From Hippasteria phrygiana (taxonomy: Eukaryota; Echinodermata; Asteroidea; Valvatida; Goniasteridae): a stretch of 64,000 bases of DNA. The notes beneath the pieces are model-generated. The model did not search any database and was not told the DNA's origin. It worked only from the letters and a program-made list of their open reading frames with translations. Of this stretch, positions 1 to 13,280 are shown in pieces. A program made the position numbers and the translations under genes. Numbering within the stretch: position 1 is the first letter of the stretch; each line of letters starts with the position of its first letter. The stretch lies in assembly GCA_037893225.1 (NCBI GenBank), contig JAZGUH010000087.1, forward strand, positions 496,001 to 560,000. Direction: 5' to 3'.

Positions 1-68
1 GTCTATTTATTGCTCCATGCCTGTCAAATTCCCTGGGGTATGGACTTGCTTTACTCATTCATAATTGC
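1..68 (+). repeat. Partial satellite monomer at the left edge
   Basis: This is the last 68 bases of a monomer (bases 165-232). It carries the C form at base 185 (atgcctgtc) and the full-length ccctgggg form at 195-202. The array therefore continues to the left of the window. Confidence 0.95.
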
Positions 69-995
69 ATGAAATATCAACCAAATGCAGTAATTTTGAC
101 ATGTATGTATAGCTTAGATCTGGCGCTACATGTTGCAATTATCGGCGGCTTCCCAGAGTTAAAACTTGTGGAGAAAATTCAAACCTCGCAATGTTTATTT
201 TCTTTCCAGCCAACATCTGTGTGCATATTACCGTCTATTTATTGCTCCATGCATGTCAAATTCCCTGGGGTATGGACTTGCTTTACTCATTCATAATTGC
301 ATGAAATATCAACCAAATTCAGTAATTTTGACATGTATGGATAGCTTAGATCTGGCGCTACATGTTGCAATTATCGGCGGCTTCTTAGAGTTAACACTTG
401 TGGAGAAAATTCAAACCTCGCAATGTTTATTTTCTTTCCGGCCAACATCTGTGTACATGTTACCGTCTATTTATTGCTCCATGCCTGTCAAATTCCCTGG
501 GGTATGGACTTGCTTTACTCATTCATAATTGCATGAAATATCAACCAAATTCAGTAATTTTGACATGTATGGATAGCTTAGATCTGGCGCTACATGTTGC
601 AATTATCGGCGGCTTCTTAGAGTTAAAACTTGTGGAGAAAATTCAAACCTCGCAATGTTTATTTTCTTTCCGGCCAACATCTGTGTACATGTTACCGTCT
701 ATTTATTGCTCCATGCATGTCAAATTCCATGGGGTATGGACTTGCTTTACTCATTCATAATTGCATGAAATATCAACCAAATTCAGTAATTTTGACATGT
801 ATGGATAGCTTAGATCTGGCGCTACATGTTGCAATTATCGGCGGTTTCTTAGAGTTAAAACTTGTGGAGAAAATTCAAACCTCGCAATGTTTATTTTCTT
901 TCCGGCCAACATCTGTGTGCATATTACCTTCTATTTATTGCTCCATGCCTGTCAAATTCCCCAGGGTATGACTTGCTTTACTCATTCATAATTGC
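69..995 (+). repeat. Four-monomer block (Y-type, T-type, hybrid, A)
   Basis: The first monomer (69-300) is the Y type: base 40 is t (gtatagc), bases 85-86 are cc, base 140 is a (ccagcc) and base 185 is a (atgcatg). It is followed by a monomer with c at base 95 (gttaac), a hybrid monomer with a private a at 729 that creates CCATGG, and a 231 bp A monomer. The same order is seen at 4474-5400, except that the third monomer there has c at base 72 and cc at 85-86. Confidence 0.85.
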
Positions 996-2386
996 ATGAA
1001 ATATCAACCAAATTCAGTAATTTTGACATGTATGGATAGCTTAGATCTGGCGCTACATGTTGCAATCATCGGCGGCTTCCCAGAGTTAAAACTTGTGGAG
1101 AAAATTCAAACCTCGCAATGTTAATTTTCTTTCCGGCCAACATCTGTGTACATATTACCGTCTATTTATTGCTCCATGCATGTCAAATTCCCTGGGGTAT
1201 GGACTTGCTTTATTCATTCATAATTGCATGAAATATCAACCAAATGCAGTATTTTTGACATGTATGGATAGCTTAGATCTGGCGCTACATGTTGCAATTA
1301 TCGGCGGCTTCTTAGAGTTAACACTTGTGGAGAAAATTCAAACCTCGCAATGTTTATTTTCTTTCCGGCCAACATCTGTGTACATGTTACCGTCTATTTA
1401 TTGCTCCATGCCTGTCAAATTCCCTGGGGTATGGACTTGCTTTACTCATTCATAATTGCATGAAATATCAACCAAATACAGTAATTTTGACATGTATGGA
1501 TAGCTTAGATCTGGCGCTACATGTTGCAATTATCGGCGGCTTCTTAGAGTTAAAACTTGTGGAGAAAATTCAAACCTCGCAATGTTTATTTTCTTTCCGG
1601 CCAACATCTGTGTGCATATTACCTTCTATTTATTGCTCCATGCCTGTCAAATTCCCTGGGGTATGGACTTGCTTTACTCATTCATAATTGCATGAAATAT
1701 CAACCAAATGCAGTAATTTTGACATGTATGTATAGCTTAGATCTGGCGCTACATGTTGCAATTATCGGCGGCTTCTTAGAGTTAACACTTGTGGAGAAAA
1801 TTCTAACCTCGCAATGTTTATTTTCTTTCCGGCCAACATCTGTGTACATGTTACCGTCTATTTATTGCTCCATGCCTGTCAAATTCCCTGGGGTATGGAC
1901 TTGCTTTACTCATTCATAATTGCATGAAATATCAACCAAATTCAGTAATTTTGACATGTATGGATAGCTTAGATCTGGCGCTACATGTTGCAATTATCGG
2001 CGGCTTCTTAGAGTTAAAACTTGTGGAGAAAATTCAAACCTCGCAATGTTTATTTTCTTTCCGGCCAACATCTGTGTACATGTTACCGTCTATTTATTGC
2101 TCCATGCATGTCAAATTCCCTGGGGTATGGACTTGCTTTACTCATTCATAATTGCATGAAATATCAACCAAATTCAGTAATTTTGACATGTATGGATAGC
2201 TTAGATCTGGCGCTACATGTTGCAATTATCGGCGGCTTCTTAGAGTTAAAACTTGTGGAGAAAATTCAAACATCGCAATGTTTATTTTCTTTCCGGCCAA
2301 CATCTGTGTGCATATTACCTTCTATTTATTGCTCCATGCCTGTCAAATTCCCCAGGGTATGACTTGCTTTACTCATTCATAATTGC
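996..2386 (+). repeat. Six-monomer HOR, early layout, 1,391 bp (unit 1)
   Basis: The order is B, C, full-length D, a Y/T hybrid (1692), a hybrid with atgcatg (1924) and the 231 bp A (2156). Only the last monomer has the deletion, giving 6 x 232 - 1 = 1,391 bp. No E or F monomers (cgaacc at base 113) are present. A private t at about 1804 (ctaacc) distinguishes the fourth monomer. Confidence 0.85.
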
Positions 2387-3777
2387 ATGAAATATCAACC
2401 AAATTCAGTAATTTTGACATGTATGGATAGCTTAGATCTGGCGCTACATGTTGCAATCATCGGCGGCTTCCCAGAGTTAAAACTTGTGGAGAAAATTCAA
2501 ACCTCGCAATGTTAATTTTCTTTCCGGCCAACATCTGTGTACATATTACCGTCTATTTATTGCTCCATGCATGTCAAATTCCCTGGGGTATGGACTTGCT
2601 TTATTCATTCATAATTGCATGAAATATCAACCAAATGCAGTATTTTTGACATGTATGGATAGCTTAGATCTGGCGCTACATGTTGCAATTATCGGCGGCT
2701 TCTTAGAGTTAACACTTGTGGAGAAAATTCAAACCTCGCAATGTTTATTTTCTTTCCGGCCAACATCTGTGTACATGTTACCGTCTATTTATTGCTCCAT
2801 GCCTGTCAAATTCCCTGGGGTATGGACTTGCTTTACTCATTCATAATTGCATGAAATATCAACCAAATACAGTAATTTTGACATGTATGGATAGCTTAGA
2901 TCTGGCGCTACATGTTGCAATTATCGGCGGCTTCTTAGAGTTAAAACTTGTGGAGAAAATTCAAACCTCGCAATGTTTATTTTCTTTCCGGCCAACATCT
3001 GTGTGCATATTACCTTCTATTTATTGCTCCATGCCTGTCAAATTCCCTGGGGTATGGACTTGCTTTACTCATTCATAATTGCATGAAATATCAACCAAAT
3101 GCAGTAATTTTGACATGTATGTATAGCTTAGATCTGGCGCTACATGTTGCAATTATCGGCGGCTTCCCAGAGTTAAAACTTGTGGAGAAAATTCAAACCT
3201 CGCAATGTTTATTTTCTTTCCAGCCAACATCTGTGTGCATATTACCGTCTATTTATTGCTCCATGCATGTCAAATTCCCTGGGGTATGGACTTGCTTTAT
3301 TCATTCATAATTGCATGAAATATCAACCAAATGCAGTATTTTTGACATGTATGGATAGCTTAGATCTGGCGCTACATGTTGCAATTATCGGCGGCTTCTT
3401 AGAGTTAACACTTGTGGAGAAAATTCAAACCTCGCAATGTTTATTTTCTTTCCGGCCAACATCTGTGTACATGTTACCGTCTATTTATTGCTCCATGCAT
3501 GTCAAATTCCCTGGGGTATGGACTTGCTTTACTCATTCATAATTGCATGAAATATCAACCAAATACAGTAATTTTGACATGTATGGATAGCTTAGATCTG
3601 GCGCTACATGTTGCAATTATCGGCGGCTTCTTAGAGTTAAAACTTGTGGAGAAAATTCAAACCTCGCAATGTTTATTTTCTTTCCGGCCAACATCTGTGT
3701 GCATATTACCTTCTATTTATTGCTCCATGCCTGTCAAATTCCCCAGGGTATGACTTGCTTTACTCATTCATAATTGC
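2387..3777 (+). repeat. Six-monomer HOR, early layout, 1,391 bp (unit 2)
   Basis: This unit starts with the same B-C-D order as the preceding unit at an offset of 1,391 bp. The second half differs: a Y monomer ending with the tttattcat form normal for B, then a C-like monomer with atgcatg, then the short D'. The half-and-half divergence suggests exchange between HOR units with different right halves. Confidence 0.8.
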
Positions 3778-5400
3778 ATGAAATATCAACCAAATTCAGT
3801 AATTTTGGCATGTATGGATAGCTTAGATCTGGCGCTACATGTTGCAATCATCGGCGGCTTCCCAGAGTTAAAACTTGTGGAGAAAATTCAAACCTCGCAA
3901 TGTTAATTTTCTTTCCGGCCAACATCTGTGTGCATATTACCGTCTATTTATTGCTCCATGCATGTCAAATTCCCTGGGGTATGGACTTGCTTTATTCATT
4001 CATAATTGCATGAAATATCAACCAAATGCAGTATTTTTGACATGTATGGATAGCTTAGATCTGGCGCTACATGTTGCAATTATCGGCGGCTTCTTAGAGT
4101 TAACACTTGTGGAGAAAATTCAAACCTCGCAATGTTTATTTTCTTTCCGGCCAACATCTGTGTACATGTTACCGTCTATTTATTGCTCCATGCATGTCAA
4201 ATTCCCTGGGGTATGGACTTGCTTTACTCATTCATAATTGCATGAAATATCAACCAAATACAGTAATTTTGACATGTATGGATAGCTTAGATCTGGCGCT
4301 ACATGTTGCAATTATCGGCGGCTTCTTAGAGTTAAAACTTGTGGAGAAAATTCAAACCTCGCAATGTTTATTTTCTTTCCGGCCAACATCTGTGTGCATA
4401 TTACCTTCTATTTATTGCTCCATGCCTGTCAAATTCCCTGGGGTATGGACTTGCTTTACTCATTCATAATTGCATGAAATATCAACCAAATGCAGTAATT
4501 TTGACATGTATGTATAGCTTAGATCTGGCGCTACATGTTGCAATTATCGGCGGCTTCCCAGAGTTAAAACTTGTGGAGAAAATTCAAACCTCGCAATGTT
4601 TATTTTCTTTCCAGCCAACATCTGTGTGCATATTACCGTCTATTTATTGCTCCATGCATGTCAAATTCCCTGGGGTATGGACTTGCTTTACTCATTCATA
4701 ATTGCATGAAATATCAACCAAATTCAGTAATTTTGACATGTATGGATAGCTTAGATCTGGCGCTACATGTTGCAATTATCGGCGGCTTCTTAGAGTTAAC
4801 ACTTGTGGAGAAAATTCAAACCTCGCAATGTTTATTTTCTTTCCGGCCAACATCTGTGTACATGTTACCGTCTATTTATTGCTCCATGCCTGTCAAATTC
4901 CCTGGGGTATGGACTTGCTTTACTCATTCATAATTGCATGAAATATCAACCAAATTCAGTAATTTTGACATGTATGGATAGCTTAGATCTGGCGCTACAT
5001 GTTGCAATCATCGGCGGCTTCCCAGAGTTAAAACTTGTGGAGAAAATTCAAACCTCGCAATGTTTATTTTCTTTCCGGCCAACATCTGTGTACATGTTAC
5101 CGTCTATTTATTGCTCCATGCATGTCAAATTCCCTGGGGTATGGACTTGCTTTACTCATTCATAATTGCATGAAATATCAACCAAATTCAGTAATTTTGA
5201 CATGTATGGATAGCTTAGATCTGGCGCTACATGTTGCAATTATCGGCGGCTTCTTAGAGTTAAAACTTGTGGAGAAAATTCAAACCTCGCAATGTTTATT
5301 TTCTTTCCGGCCAACATCTGTGTGCATATTACCTTCTATTTATTGCTCCATGCCTGTCAAATTCCCCAGGGTATGACTTGCTTTACTCATTCATAATTGC
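3778..5400 (+). repeat. Seven-monomer variant HOR, 1,623 bp
   Basis: The order is B, C, D, Y, T, an F-like monomer with caaacc instead of cgaacc (4938), and A. Relative to the two preceding units it has one extra monomer. The B monomer has two private changes: g in ttggcatg near 3808, and gtgcat in place of gtacat. The F-like monomer at 4938 may represent the state before the g at base 113 arose. Confidence 0.8.
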
Positions 5401-5678
5401 ATGAAATATCAACCAAATTCAGTAATTTTGACATGTATGGATAGCTTAGATCTGGCGCTACATGTTGCAATCATCGGCGGCTTCCCAGAGTTAAAACTTG
5501 TGGAGAAAATTCAAACCTCGCAATGTTAATTTTCTTTCCGGCCAACATCTGTGTACATATTACCGTCTATTTATTGCTCCATGCATGTCAAATTCCCTGG
5601 GGTATGGACTTGCTTTATTCATTCATAATTGCATGAAATATCAACCAAATGCAGTATTTTTGACATGTATGGATAGCT
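5401..5678 (+). repeat. Mosaic monomers ahead of the 2,086 bp duplication
   Basis: This holds a B monomer with the ttaaaacttg form (5401-5632) and the start of a C monomer (5633). Nothing other than satellite is present. Confidence 0.8.
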
Positions 5679-8600
5679 TAGATCTGGCGCTACATGTTGC
5701 AATTATCGGCGGCTTCTTAGAGTTAACACTTGTGGAGAAAATTCAAACCTCGCAATGTTTATTTTCTTTCCGGCCAACATCTGTGTACATGTTACCGTCT
5801 ATTTATTGCTCCATGCCTGTCAAATTCCCTGGGGTATGGACTTGCTTTACTCATTCATAATTGCATGAAATATCAACCAAATTCAGTAATTTTGACATGT
5901 ATGGATAGCTTAGATCTGGCGCTACATGTTGCAATTATCGGCGGCTTCTTAGAGTTAAAACTTGTGGAGAAAATTCAAACCTCGCAATGTTTATTTTCTT
6001 TCCGGCCAACATCTGTGTGCATATTACCTTCTATTTATTGCTCCATGCCTGTCAAATTCCCCAGGGTATGACTTGCTTTACTCATTCATAATTGCATGAA
6101 ATATCAACCAAATTCAGTAATTTTGACATGTATGGATAGCTTAGATCTGGCGCTACATGTTGCAATCATCGGCGGCTTCCCAGAGTTAAAACGTGTGGAG
6201 AAAATTCAAACCTCGCAATGTTAATTTTCTTTCCGGCCAACATCTGTGTACATATTACCGTCTATTTATTGCTCCATGCATGTCAAATTCCCTGGGGTAT
6301 GGACTTGCTTTATTCATTCATAATTGCATGAAATATCAACCAAATGCAGTATTTTTGACATGTATGGATAGCTTAGATCTGGCGCTACATGTTGCAATTA
6401 TCGGCGGCTTCTTAGAGTTAAAACTTGTGGAGAAAATTCAAACCTCGCAATGTTTATTTTCTTTCCGGCCAACATCTGTGTGCATATTACCTTCTATTTA
6501 TTGCTCCATGCCTGTCAAATTCCCCAGGGTATGACTTGCTTTACTCATTCATAATTGCATGAAATATCAACCAAATTCAGTAATTTTGACATGTATGGAT
6601 AGCTTAGATCTGGCGCTACATGTTGCAATCATCGGCGGCTTCCCAGAGTTAAAACGTGTGGAGAAAATTCAAACCTCGCAATGTTAATTTTCTTTCCGGC
6701 CAACATCTGTGTACATATTACCGTCTATTTATTGCTCCATGCATGTCAAATTCCCTGGGGTATGGACTTGCTTTATTCATTCATAATTGCATGAAATATC
6801 AACCAAATGCAGTATTTTTGACATGTATGGATAGCTTAGATCTGGCGCTACATGTTGCAATTATCGGCGGCTTCTTAGAGTTAACACTTGTGGAGAAAAT
6901 TCAAACCTCGCAATGTTTATTTTCTTTCCGGCCAACATCTGTGTACATGTTACCGTCTATTTATTGCTCCATGCCTGTCAAATTCCCTGGGGTATGGACT
7001 TGCTTTACTCATTCATAATTGCATGAAATATCAACCAAATACAGTAATTTTGACATGTATGGATAGCTTAGATCTGGCGCTACATGTTGCAATTATCGGC
7101 GGCTTCTTAGAGTTAAAACTTGTGGAGAAAATTCAAACCTCGCAATGTTTATTTTCTTTCCGGCCAACATCTGTGTGCATATTACCTTCTATTTATTGCT
7201 CCATGCCTGTCAAATTCCCTGGGGTATGGACTTGCTTTACTCATTCATAATTGCATGAAATATCAACCAAATGCAGTAATTTTGACATGTATGGATAGCT
7301 TAGATCTGGCGCTACATGTTGCAATTATCGGCGGCTTCTTAGAGTTAAAACTTGTGGAGAAAATTCAAACCTCGCAATGTTTATTTTCTTTCCGGCCAAC
7401 ATCTGTGTGCATATTACCTTCTATTTATTGCTCCATGCCTGTCAAATTCCCTGGGGTATGGACTTGCTTTACTCATTCATAATTGCATGAAATATCAACC
7501 AAATGCAGTAATTTTGACATGTATGTATAGCTTAGATCTGGCGCTACATGTTGCAATTATCGGCGGCTTCCCAGAGTTAAAACTTGTGGAGAAAATTCAA
7601 ACCTCGCAATGTTTATTTTCTTTCCAGCCAACATCTGTGTGCATATTACCGTCTATTTATTGCTCCATGCATGTCAAATTCCCTGGGGTATGGACTTGCT
7701 TTACTCATTCATAATTGCATGAAATATCAACCAAATTCAGTAATTTTGACATGTATGGATAGCATAGATCTGGCGCTACATGTTGCAATTATCGGCGGCT
7801 TCTTAGAGTTAACACTTGTGGAGAAAATTCAAACCTCGCAATGTTTATTTTCTTTCCGGCCAACATCTGTGTACATGTTACCGTCTATTTATTGCTCCAT
7901 GCCTGTCAAATTCCCTGGGGTATGGACTTGCTTTACTCATTCATAATTGCATGAAATATCAACCAAATTCAGTAATTTTGACATGTATGGATAGCTTAGA
8001 TCTGGCGCTACATGTTGCAATTATCGGCGGCTTCTTAGAGTTAAAACTTGTGGAGAAAATTCAAACCTCGCAATGTTTATTTTCTTTCCGGCCAACATCT
8101 GTGTGCATATTACCTTCTATTTATTGCTCCATGCCTGTCAAATTCCCCAGGGTATGACTTGCTTTACTCATTCATAATTGCATGAAATATCAACCAAATT
8201 CAGTAATTTTGACATGTATGGATAGCTTAGATCTGGCGCTACATGTTGCAATCATCGGCGGCTTCCCAGAGTTAAAACGTGTGGAGAAAATTCAAACCTC
8301 GCAATGTTAATTTTCTTTCCGGCCAACATCTGTGTACATATTACCGTCTATTTATTGCTCCATGCATGTCAAATTCCCTGGGGTATGGACTTGCTTTATT
8401 CATTCATAATTGCATGAAATATCAACCAAATGCAGTATTTTTGACATGTATGGATAGCTTAGATCTGGCGCTACATGTTGCAATTATCGGCGGCTTCTTA
8501 GAGTTAAAACTTGTGGAGAAAATTCAAACCTCGCAATGTTTATTTTCTTTCCGGCCAACATCTGTGTGCATATTACCTTCTATTTATTGCTCCATGCCTG

Positions 8601-9850
8601 TCAAATTCCCCAGGGTATGACTTGCTTTACTCATTCATAATTGCATGAAATATCAACCAAATTCAGTAATTTTGACATGTATGGATAGCTTAGATCTGGC
8701 GCTACATGTTGCAATCATCGGCGGCTTCCCAGAGTTAAAACGTGTGGAGAAAATTCAAACCTCGCAATGTTAATTTTCTTTCCGGCCAACATCTGTGTAC
8801 ATATTACCGTCTATTTATTGCTCCATGCATGTCAAATTCCCTGGGGTATGGACTTGCTTTATTCATTCATAATTGCATGAAATATCAACCAAATGCAGTA
8901 TTTTTGACATGTATGGATAGCTTAGATCTGGCGCTACATGTTGCAATTATCGGCGGCTTCTTAGAGTTAACACTTGTGGAGAAAATTCAAACCTCGCAAT
9001 GTTTATTTTCTTTCCGGCCAACATCTGTGTACATGTTACCGTCTATTTATTGCTCCATGCCTGTCAAATTCCCTGGGGTATGGACTTGCTTTACTCATTC
9101 ATAATTGCATGAAATATCAACCAAATACAGTAATTTTGACATGTATGGATAGCTTAGATCTGGCGCTACATGTTGCAATTATCGGCGGCTTCTTAGAGTT
9201 AAAACTTGTGGAGAAAATTCAAACCTCGCAATGTTTATTTTCTTTCCGGCCAACATCTGTGTGCATATTACCTTCTATTTATTGCTCCATGCCTGTCAAA
9301 TTCCCTGGGGTATGGACTTGCTTTACTCATTCATAATTGCATGAAATATCAACCAAATGCAGTAATTTTGACATGTATGGATAGCTTAGATCTGGCGCTA
9401 CATGTTGCAATTATCGGCGGCTTCTTAGAGTTAAAACTTGTGGAGAAAATTCAAACCTCGCAATGTTTATTTTCTTTCCGGCCAACATCTGTGTGCATAT
9501 TACCTTCTATTTATTGCTCCATGCCTGTCAAATTCCCTGGGGTATGGACTTGCTTTACTCATTCATAATTGCATGAAATATCAACCAAATGCAGTAATTT
9601 TGACATGTATGTATAGCTTAGATCTGGCGCTACATGTTGCAATTATCGGCGGCTTCCCAGAGTTAAAACTTGTGGAGAAAATTCAAACCTCGCAATGTTT
9701 ATTTTCTTTCCAGCCAACATCTGTGTGCATATTACCGTCTATTTATTGCTCCATGCATGTCAAATTCCCTGGGGTATGGACTTGCTTTACTCATTCATAA
9801 TTGCATGAAATATCAACCAAATTCAGTAATTTTGACATGTATGGATAGCT
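5679..9850 (+). repeat. Tandem duplication, 2,086 bp period (nine monomers)
   Basis: Bases 5679-7764 recur at 7765-9850 with offset 2,086 (9 x 232 - 2). The monomer order matches throughout, including two B monomers with aaacgtgtgg (g at base 98) and the C/A hybrid at 6328 and 8414. The only difference noticed is the last base of each copy, at monomer base 46: a at 7764 against t at 9850, with t also at 5678. This looks like recent unequal crossover. Confidence 0.85.
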
Positions 9851-10593
9851 TAGATCTGGCGCTACATGTTGCAATTATCGGCGGCTTCTTAGAGTTAACA
9901 CTTGTGGAGAAAATTCAAACCTCGCAATGTTTATTTTCTTTCCGGCCAACATCTGTGTACATGTTACCGTCTATTTATTGCTCCATGCCTGTCAAATTCC
10001 CTGGGGTATGGACTTGCTTTACTCATTCATAATTGCATGAAATATCAACCAAATTCAGTAATTTTGACATGTATGGATAGCTTAGATCTGGCGCTACATG
10101 TTGCAATCATCGGCGGCTTCCCAGAGTTAAAACTTGTGGAGAAAATTCAAACCTCGCAATGTTTATTTTCTTTCCGGCCAACATCTGTGTACATGTTACC
10201 GTCTATTTATTGCTCCATGCATGTCAAATTCCCTGGGGTATGGACTTGCTTTACTCATTCATAATTGCATGAAATATCAACCAAATTCAGTAATTTTGAC
10301 ATGTATGGATAGCTTAGATCTGGCGCTACATGTTGCAATTATCGGCGGCTTCTTAGAGTTAAAACTTGTGGAGAAAATTCAAACCTCGCAATGTTTATTT
10401 TCTTTCCGGCCAACATCTGTGTGCATATTACCTTCTATTTATTGCTCCATGCCTGTCAAATTCCCCAGGGTATGACTTGCTTTACTCATTCATAATTGCA
10501 TGAAATATCAACCAAATTCAGTAATTTTGACATGTATGGATAGCTTAGATCTGGCGCTACATGTTGCAATCATCGGCGGCTTCCCAGAGTTAA
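9851..10593 (+). repeat. Mosaic monomers resembling 4.75-5.5 kb
   Basis: The monomer order matches that about 5,099 bp upstream: F-like with caaacc at 10037, A at 10269, then B at 10500. The 5,099 bp offset continues up to about 12 kb, so this segment is also a copy of an upstream block. No non-satellite sequence is seen. Confidence 0.75.
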
Positions 10594-13280
10594 AACTTGT
10601 GGAGAAAATTCAAACCTCGCAATGTTAATTTTCTTTCCGGCCAACATCTGTGTACATATTACCGTCTATTTATTGCTCCATGCATGTCAAATTCCCTGGG
10701 GTATGGACTTGCTTTATTCATTCATAATTGCATGAAATATCAACCAAATGCAGTATTTTTGACATGTATGGATAGCTTAGATCTGGCGCTACATGTTGCA
10801 ATTATCGGCGGCTTCTTAGAGTTAACACTTGTGGAGAAAATTCAAACCTCGCAATGTTTATTTTCTTTCCGGCCAACATCTGTGTACATGTTACCGTCTA
10901 TTTATTGCTCCATGCCTGTCAAATTCCCTGGGGTATGGACTTGCTTTACTCATTCATAATTGCATGAAATATCAACCAAATTCAGTAATTTTGACATGTA
11001 TGGATAGCTTAGATCTGGCGCTACATGTTGCAATTATCGGCGGCTTCTTAGAGTTAAAACTTGTGGAGAAAATTCAAACCTCGCAATGTTTATTTTCTTT
11101 CCGGCCAACATCTGTGTGCATATTACCTTCTATTTATTGCTCCATGCCTGTCAAATTCCCCAGGGTATGACTTGCTTTACTCATTCATAATTGCATGAAA
11201 TATCAACCAAATTCAGTAATTTTGACATGTATGGATAGCTTAGATCTGGCGCTACATGTTGCAATCATCGGCGGCTTCCCAGAGTTAAAACGTGTGGAGA
11301 AAATTCAAACCTCGCAATGTTAATTTTCTTTCCGGCCAACATCTGTGTACATATTACCGTCTATTTATTGCTCCATGCATGTCAAATTCCCTGGGGTATG
11401 GACTTGCTTTATTCATTCATAATTGCATGAAATATCAACCAAATGCAGTATTTTTGACATGTATGGATAGCTTAGATCTGGCGCTACATGTTGCAATTAT
11501 CGGCGGCTTCTTAGAGTTAAAACTTGTGGAGAAAATTCAAACCTCGCAATGTTTATTTTCTTTCCGGCCAACATCTGTGTGCATATTACCTTCTATTTAT
11601 TGCTCCATGCCTGTCAAATTCCCCAGGGTATGACTTGCTTTACTCATTCATAATTGCATGAAATATCAACCAAATTCAGTAATTTTGACATGTATGGATA
11701 GCTTAGATCTGGCGCTACATGTTGCAATCATCGGCGGCTTCCCAGAGTTAAAACGTGTGGAGAAAATTCAAACCTCGCAATGTTAATTTTCTTTCCGGCC
11801 AACATCTGTGTACATATTACCGTCTATTTATTGCTCCATGCATGTCAAATTCCCTGGGGTATGGACTTGCTTTATTCATTCATAATTGCATGAAATATCA
11901 ACCAAATGCAGTATTTTTGACATGTATGGATAGCTTAGATCTGGCGCTACATGTTGCAATTATCGGCGGCTTCTTAGAGTTAACACTTGTGGAGAAAATT
12001 CAAACCTCGCAATGTTTATTTTCTTTCCGGCCAACATCTGTGTACATGTTACCGTCTATTTATTGCTCCATGCCTGTCAAATTCCCTGGGGTATGGACTT
12101 GCTTTACTCATTCATAATTGCATGAAATATCAACCAAATTCAGTAATTTTGACATGTATGGATAGCTTAGATCTGGCGCTACATGTTGCAATTATCGGCG
12201 GCTTCTTAGAGTTAAAACTTGTGGAGAAAATTCAAACCTCGCAATGTTTATTTTCTTTCCGGCCAACATCTGTGTGCATATTACCTTCTATTTATTGCTC
12301 CATGCCTGTCAAATTCCCCAGGGTATGACTTGCTTTACTCATTCATAATTGCATGAAATATCAACCAAATTCAGTAATTTTGACATGTATGGATAGCTTA
12401 GATCTGGCGCTACATGTTGCAATCATCGGCGGCTTCCCAGAGTTAAAACGTGTGGAGAAAATTCAAACCTCGCAATGTTAATTTTCTTTCCGGCCAACAT
12501 CTGTGTACATATTACCGTCTATTTATTGCTCCATGCATGTCAAATTCCCTGGGGTATGGACTTGCTTTATTCATTCATAATTGCATGAAATATCAACCAA
12601 ATGCAGTATTTTTGACATGTATGGATAGCTTAGATCTGGCGCTACATGTTGCAATTATCGGCGGCTTCTTAGAGTTAAAACTTGTGGAGAAAATTCAAAC
12701 CTCGCAATGTTTATTTTCTTTCCGGCCAACATCTGTGTGCATATTACCTTCTATTTATTGCTCCATGCCTGTCAAATTCCCCAGGGTATGACTTGCTTTA
12801 CTCATTCATAATTGCATGAAATATCAACCAAATTCAGTAATTTTGACATGTATGGATAGCTTAGATCTGGCGCTACATGTTGCAATCATCGGCGGCTTCC
12901 CAGAGTTAAAACGTGTGGAGAAAATTCAAACCTCGCAATGTTAATTTTCTTTCCGGCCAACATCTGTGTACATATTACCGTCTATTTATTGCTCCATGCA
13001 TGTCAAATTCCCTGGGGTATGGACTTGCTTTATTCATTCATAATTGCATGAAATATCAACCAAATGCAGTATTTTTGACATGTATGGATAGCTTAGATCT
13101 GGCGCTACATGTTGCAATTATCGGCGGCTTCTTAGAGTTAACACTTGTGGAGAAAATTCAAACCTCGCAATGTTTATTTTCTTTCCGGCCAACATCTGTG
13201 TACATGTTACCGTCTATTTATTGCTCCATGCCTGTCAAATTCCCTGGGGTATGGACTTGCTTTACTCATTCATAATTGCA
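10594..13280 (+). repeat. Tandem repetition with 1,158 bp period (five monomers)
   Basis: The segment from about 10594 recurs from about 11752 and again from about 12910, ending near 13280. The five-monomer unit is C, A, B, C/A hybrid, B with two 231 bp members (5 x 232 - 2). The B monomers inside carry g at base 98 (aaacgtgtgg), whereas the one before the first copy carries t, which places the left edge. Confidence 0.8.
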
